From Silurus meridionalis (lineage: Eukaryota > Chordata > Actinopteri > Siluriformes > Siluridae), in the NCBI RefSeq assembly GCF_014805685.1, contig NC_060892.1, positions 26,136,560-26,200,559 of the forward strand: DNA of 64,000 nucleotides. Reading direction: 5' to 3'. A model generated the notes under the pieces. That model was not told the DNA's origin and did no database searches. It was given only the letters and a program-made list of their open reading frames with translations. The position numbers and the translations under genes are program-made. Below, piece by piece: positions 63,794 through 64,000 of this stretch (within the stretch, counting starts at the first letter, position 1; each line of letters starts with the position of its first letter).

Positions 63794-63947
63794 CACGAAT
63801 TCATTATAAAGAGGCCGAGTTTGGAGGTCACTGTACAGGACTGGTGTGTTTTAATAAGGTCTGGGGATTTTCTTTCAGGAGCGTGAGGAGACGTATCTGG
63901 AGAAAGCAGAGCGCCTCCATTCTCTTATGTGTGCTGTCACAGATAAG
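26141..63947 (+). CDS. wdr18: WD repeat-containing protein 18 (3' end outside the window; 1-bp frameshift in exon 1)
   Basis: Nine exons in order match WDR18 along its length: 26141-26349, 27762-27872, 29541-29674, 38606-38747, 49455-49598, 51243-51307, 52460-52584, 62762-62928 and 63879-63947. All have GT-AG ends and compatible phases, giving about 389 codons of the roughly 430 expected. The last coiled-coil exon or exons lie past the right edge. WD motifs are plain: LYVLAG-type text in exon 2, [14 protein letters not shown] in exon 3, [13 protein letters not shown] across exons 4-5 and [20 protein letters not shown] in exon 7. WDR18 (yeast Ipi3) works with PELP1 and TEX10 in nucleolar and nucleoplasmic 60S pre-ribosome maturation, ITS2 processing with LAS1L/NOL9, and SENP3 association. 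Exon 1 lacks one base after the CGG of the codons for TyrArg, which stops the frame 18 codons early unless it is a sequence error. The gene is unusually spread out (about 38 kb). Confidence 0.93.
26640..26960 (+). repeat. Degenerate TCCATC/TTCTTCC pyrimidine-rich repeat
   Basis: About 300 bp in wdr18 intron 1 built from variants of atccattc and ttcttc. It is low complexity and non-coding. Confidence 0.7.
27250..27560 (+). mobile_element. Dispersed repeat family A, copy 1
   Basis: Shared layout with copies at 28320, 33950 and 44580, and inverted at 59455. It has tgtaaaatagaattgaactttattacaaaaa, an AT-rich block, gcgctcttcgtgcagcacgcagtctcgc, gccactagaggccgctctcgtaatgaca and an end reading cgattaat/gattagtcaat. 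It has no visible coding capacity and its class is not assigned. Confidence 0.75.
27762..27872 (+). CDS. wdr18: wdr18 exon 2
   Basis: Acceptor tcatttttag, donor gag|gtgagc, 37 codons: [20 protein letters not shown] and onward to AIYLWE, a WD40 blade. Confidence 0.93.
28320..28520 (+). mobile_element. Dispersed repeat family A, fragment
   Basis: Carries only the 3' part: cgcctctagaggtcgctcttgtac, then ccggaaaaa-type text and the cgattaatcg ending. Confidence 0.6.
29541..29674 (+). CDS. wdr18: wdr18 exon 3
   Basis: Acceptor cgttgtag, donor gccag|gtacgt, 134 nt ending in phase 2. Reads [20 protein letters not shown] and onward to [10 protein letters not shown]. Confidence 0.95.
30811..30934 (+). 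repeat. 10-bp minisatellite (rcrtggagca)n
   Basis: About 12 head-to-tail copies of gcgtggagca/acatggagca in wdr18 intron 3. Confidence 0.9.
31905..31990 (+). mobile_element. Dispersed repeat family C, copy 1
   Basis: The string cactgacttatgaaggtcgg ... gccatctgttg is nearly identical at 37180-37255 and, inverted, at 61800-61875. Confidence 0.75.
32030..32120 (+). mobile_element. 3' tail of family B repeat
   Basis: gttgctttgggacaatttcc ... gcgttttgcaaatgaaaaatgaa resembles the end of the copy at 46670-47045, which reads gctactttgagacaatgtcg and ends in caaataaaac. Confidence 0.5.
32934..32968. repeat. (CA)n microsatellite
   Basis: About 17 CA units in wdr18 intron 3. Confidence 0.95.
33950..34295 (+). 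mobile_element. Dispersed repeat family A, copy 3
   Basis: Full layout as at 27250, including gaactgaactttattacaaa, cgcctctagaggccgctcctgtaatgac and the ending ccactgatcggtcgatctct. Confidence 0.75.
34518..34775 (-). pseudogene. Exon-like open frame with coiled-coil character, unidentified
   Basis: On the minus strand a good acceptor (tattttgtttcag) at about 34776 opens a frame of about 85 codons ending in TGA. It starts [20 protein letters not shown] and stays rich in Lys, Glu, Gln and Arg for about 60 residues, then becomes ordinary ([18 protein letters not shown]). It lies inside intron 3 of wdr18 on the opposite strand. A coiled-coil tail of a GTPase-type immune protein is possible, but no motif names it. 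No partner exons were established. It may be a gene relic or chance. Confidence 0.25.
34850..34896. repeat. (CA)n microsatellite
   Basis: About 23 CA units. Confidence 0.95.
35625..35815 (+). mobile_element. tRNA-derived SINE, plus strand (best preserved copy)
   Basis: Head gggaggtggtagcttagtgg (A-box region), B-box ggtcatgagttcaaatcc, body gggcccctgatcaaggccct, tail gtaagtcgctctggataagg and gccataaatgtaaat. It seems to be inserted in another repeat: the flanks at 35530-35620 and 35822-35880 resemble parts of a teleost LINE-type tail. Confidence 0.8.
37180..37265 (+). mobile_element. Dispersed repeat family C, copy 2
   Basis: Nearly identical to 31905-31990 over about 68 bp. Confidence 0.75.
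38606..38747 (+). CDS. wdr18: wdr18 exon 4
   Basis: Acceptor gtgttgcag, donor aag|gtaaga. Completes Ser and reads [20 protein letters not shown] and onward to [10 protein letters not shown], a WD40 blade. Confidence 0.95.
39060..39800 (-). mobile_element. Tc1-like transposase fossil, minus strand
   Basis: The minus strand reads [20 protein letters not shown] and continues [11 protein letters not shown] around 39270-39370. This parallels the Tc1 block W-R-K-P-x-T ... KHGGGSIMVWG. Stops and frameshifts surround it. The 193-codon open frame at 39578-40159 (minus) overlaps its edge and is not a gene. Limits are approximate. It lies in wdr18 intron 4. Confidence 0.6.
40285..40430 (-). mobile_element. 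tRNA-derived SINE, minus strand
   Basis: On the minus strand: ggtagggaagtggtggcttt, a B-box-like segment, cgggcccttgagtaaggccc and tail gtaagctgttctggataag. Confidence 0.7.
41603..41803. mobile_element. 201-bp MITE with TIRs related to the element at 48575-49343
   Basis: The left end cgtaatttccagactattaa and the right end cttatagtctggaaaatacg are inverted repeats, and both are bounded by TA. The interior repeats ataagccgca motifs. Confidence 0.75.
42645..42780 (-). mobile_element. tRNA-derived SINE, minus strand, 5' truncated
   Basis: Carries the body and tail (gttaagggccttgctcaggg and tccagagtgacttacattta) but not the full tRNA-like head. Confidence 0.7.
43430..43660 (-). mobile_element. 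Dispersed repeat family B, copy 2
   Basis: Includes aaaaactccctgagacggca, tgaggaagaaaccttggggg and cctcatcctcaacaccgaat, matching the inverted copy at 46670-47045. Confidence 0.75.
44580..44950 (+). mobile_element. Dispersed repeat family A, copy 4
   Basis: Starts tactggataaaaaaaaaaca, then tgtaaaattttacttaactttattgc, an AT-rich block, gcactctctgtgcagcacgacgtctcac, gcccctagtggctgctctcgtaa and ggaaaaactatgggtattga. Confidence 0.75.
46370..46565. repeat. (AAT)n-type trinucleotide repeat
   Basis: About 190 bp of aat/att/gat triplets. The Asn- and Ile-rich open frame across it is an artefact. Confidence 0.9.
46670..47045 (+). mobile_element. Dispersed repeat family B, longest copy
   Basis: Runs from ggatttggactgtaattaag through ggacattcggtgacgaggat and cctcatgccatctcggggag to a tail gctactttgagacaatgtcg ending in caaataaaac. 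The tail is of the kind shared by teleost SINE/LINE elements. Confidence 0.75.
47740..47789. repeat. (TA)n(TG)n compound microsatellite
   Basis: A short TA run followed by about 18 TG units in wdr18 intron 4. Confidence 0.95.
48575..49343. mobile_element. 769-bp TIR element ending 111 bp before wdr18 exon 5
   Basis: The left end taccgtatttttcggactat and the right end (inverted: taccgtaatttccagactat) are terminal inverted repeats with TA at both borders. Inside each end are ataagccgc/gtgcg motifs. No intact transposase frame was found, so it is non-autonomous. The family name is not assigned. Confidence 0.75.
49455..49598 (+). CDS. wdr18: wdr18 exon 5
   Basis: Acceptor gttcttacag, donor acg|gtgagt, 48 codons. 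Reads [20 protein letters not shown] and onward to [11 protein letters not shown]. Confidence 0.95.
49714..49753. repeat. (CA)n microsatellite
   Basis: About 20 CA units just downstream of wdr18 exon 5. Confidence 0.95.
50385..50535 (+). mobile_element. Dispersed repeat family B, copy 4 (partial)
   Basis: ggatttggactgtggttaat and ggacattcggtgccacccag match the first half of the copy at 46670. Confidence 0.65.
51243..51307 (+). CDS. wdr18: wdr18 exon 6
   Basis: Acceptor cacaccgacag, donor ccacag|gtaaac, 65 nt, phase 2. Reads [20 protein letters not shown] and then His. Confidence 0.93.
52460..52584 (+). CDS. wdr18: wdr18 exon 7
   Basis: Acceptor ttgtgtgcag, donor aaag|gtgagt. Completes Arg and reads [20 protein letters not shown] and onward to the WD motif [21 protein letters not shown]. 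Confidence 0.95.
52617..52669. repeat. (CT)n microsatellite
   Basis: About 26 CT units, 32 bp after the donor of wdr18 exon 7. Confidence 0.95.
52955..53790. repeat. Degenerate minisatellite of ttcccaacattccaa units
   Basis: About 830 bp composed of variants of ttcccaacattccaa(t) with spacer T-runs. Larger blocks of about 360-380 bp look duplicated: cattttcccaacattcc ... gcaattatttctaacattcc occurs twice. Long Asn/Ile-rich frames over it are artefacts. Confidence 0.85.
53791..57837. other. wdr18 intron 7 interior, no exon recognised
   Basis: Only microsatellites stand out: (CA)n at about 55438-55463 and 56457-56497. No convincing exon on either strand. Confidence 0.5.
57838..58180. mobile_element. 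Non-autonomous Tc1-like element
   Basis: The left end acggacaaaagtggttgtggg and right end cagtgtcccaatacttttgg are roughly inverted. The interior holds caatagggttggagctctat, whose inverse occurs at 62017-62045. Confidence 0.5.
59455..59790 (-). mobile_element. Dispersed repeat family A, inverted copy
   Basis: Contains aaaggtttaccaattcatcg, acgagagcggcctctagagg and an AT-rich block, the reverse of the copies at 27250 and 33950. Confidence 0.7.
60340..60610 (+). mobile_element. Diverged teleost LINE/SINE-tail-like repeat with internal 21-bp duplication
   Basis: Segments such as gtttcctcagggtacgtcg, ccaaagacatgcgttgtagg and ttggcactcagtccagtgcc follow the order of a common fish repeat tail. 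A 21-bp unit gggctcctggctattggctcc is repeated about 2.6 times at 60521-60575. Confidence 0.5.
61800..61875 (-). mobile_element. Dispersed repeat family C, inverted copy
   Basis: The inverse of this segment reads cactgacttatgaaggacgg ... gccatctgctgg, close to 31905 and 37180. Confidence 0.75.
61990..62180 (+). mobile_element. Tc1-type element fragment
   Basis: Contains atagagctccaaccctattg followed by cccagacctcctcacctaca and a gtggaacatgttgatc segment, in the same order as in the element at 20416-20741. Confidence 0.5.
62762..62928 (+). CDS. wdr18: wdr18 exon 8
   Basis: Acceptor tttgcacatag, donor ccag|gtatgt. Completes Gly and reads [20 protein letters not shown] and onward to [11 protein letters not shown], the segment after the last WD blade. 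Confidence 0.93.
63355..63540 (-). mobile_element. Tc1-like transposase N-terminal (HTH) fossil, minus strand
   Basis: The minus strand reads [20 protein letters not shown] and then [12 protein letters not shown]. This is the second helix-turn-helix region of Tc1-family transposases followed by the GRPR-like linker (here GRLR). A stop lies just upstream. It lies in wdr18 intron 8. Confidence 0.7.
63728..63790. repeat. (GT)n microsatellite
   Basis: About 31 GT units, the longest GT tract here, about 90 bp before wdr18 exon 9. Confidence 0.95.
63879..63947 (+). CDS. wdr18: wdr18 exon 9 (last exon in the window)
   Basis: Acceptor ttttctttcag, 23 codons: [20 protein letters not shown] and then TDK. 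The donor aag|gtgggt is chosen because family members continue here with a different Ser-Val-Leu-Gly-type sequence. The frame also stays open to the window edge, so read-through is not excluded. Confidence 0.85.
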
Positions 63948-64000
63948 GTGGGTGAGACAGATGATCCACATGCACAGTCGGAGCTCCTGAAACGTCTGTT

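Noticed and set aside
63948..64000. Extending wdr18 exon 9 to the window edge
   Set aside because: The frame is open, but aag|gtgggt is a good donor and the read-through residues do not resemble the family's next segment. Left as uncertain.

Overview
The window looks like nuclear DNA of a teleost fish, probably an otophysan such as a catfish (inference). It has interrupted genes with GT-AG introns, long (GT)n, (GA)n and (AT)n microsatellites, tRNA-derived SINEs and decayed Tc1-like transposons. There are no bacterial-style operons.

Layout. 1-14 kb: no convincing protein gene. It holds an orphan CpG-rich promoter-like patch (about 3.5-3.8 kb), a 1.2-kb array of a 41-bp minisatellite with a 13-unit higher-order period (7.1-8.3 kb), and SINE and transposon pieces. 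14.3-18.8 kb, minus strand: exons of a germline immunoglobulin-superfamily gene (signal peptide, V domain, J-like strand, C1 domain ending in a terminal cysteine). No recombination signals are visible, and the V exon has no GT donor before its stop. 21.6-24.35 kb, plus strand: a five-exon gene for a small type II membrane protein with a coiled coil, six N-glycosylation sequons and, in the favoured splice form, a C-terminal GPI signal. This is the architecture of tetherin/BST2. A near-consensus ISRE lies about 330 bp upstream of its ATG. 26.1 kb to the right edge, plus strand: nine exons of wdr18, a WD40 protein of the PELP1-TEX10-WDR18 ribosome-biogenesis complex. Its first exon carries an apparent 1-bp deletion and its last exon or exons lie outside the window. 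Its introns reach 8.9, 10.7 and 10.2 kb and are filled with SINEs, Tc1 fossils, a TIR element pair and other repeat families.

How the genes fit together. wdr18 is a housekeeping gene with a ZNF143 plus ETS/CRE promoter. The Ig-like gene and the tetherin-like gene are divergent neighbours about 2.8 kb apart. Both look immune-related, and the second has an interferon-type element. The tetherin-like gene and the V-J-C1 gene are the least ordinary content here. All identifications come from reading translations and splice sites by eye; no database search was done.
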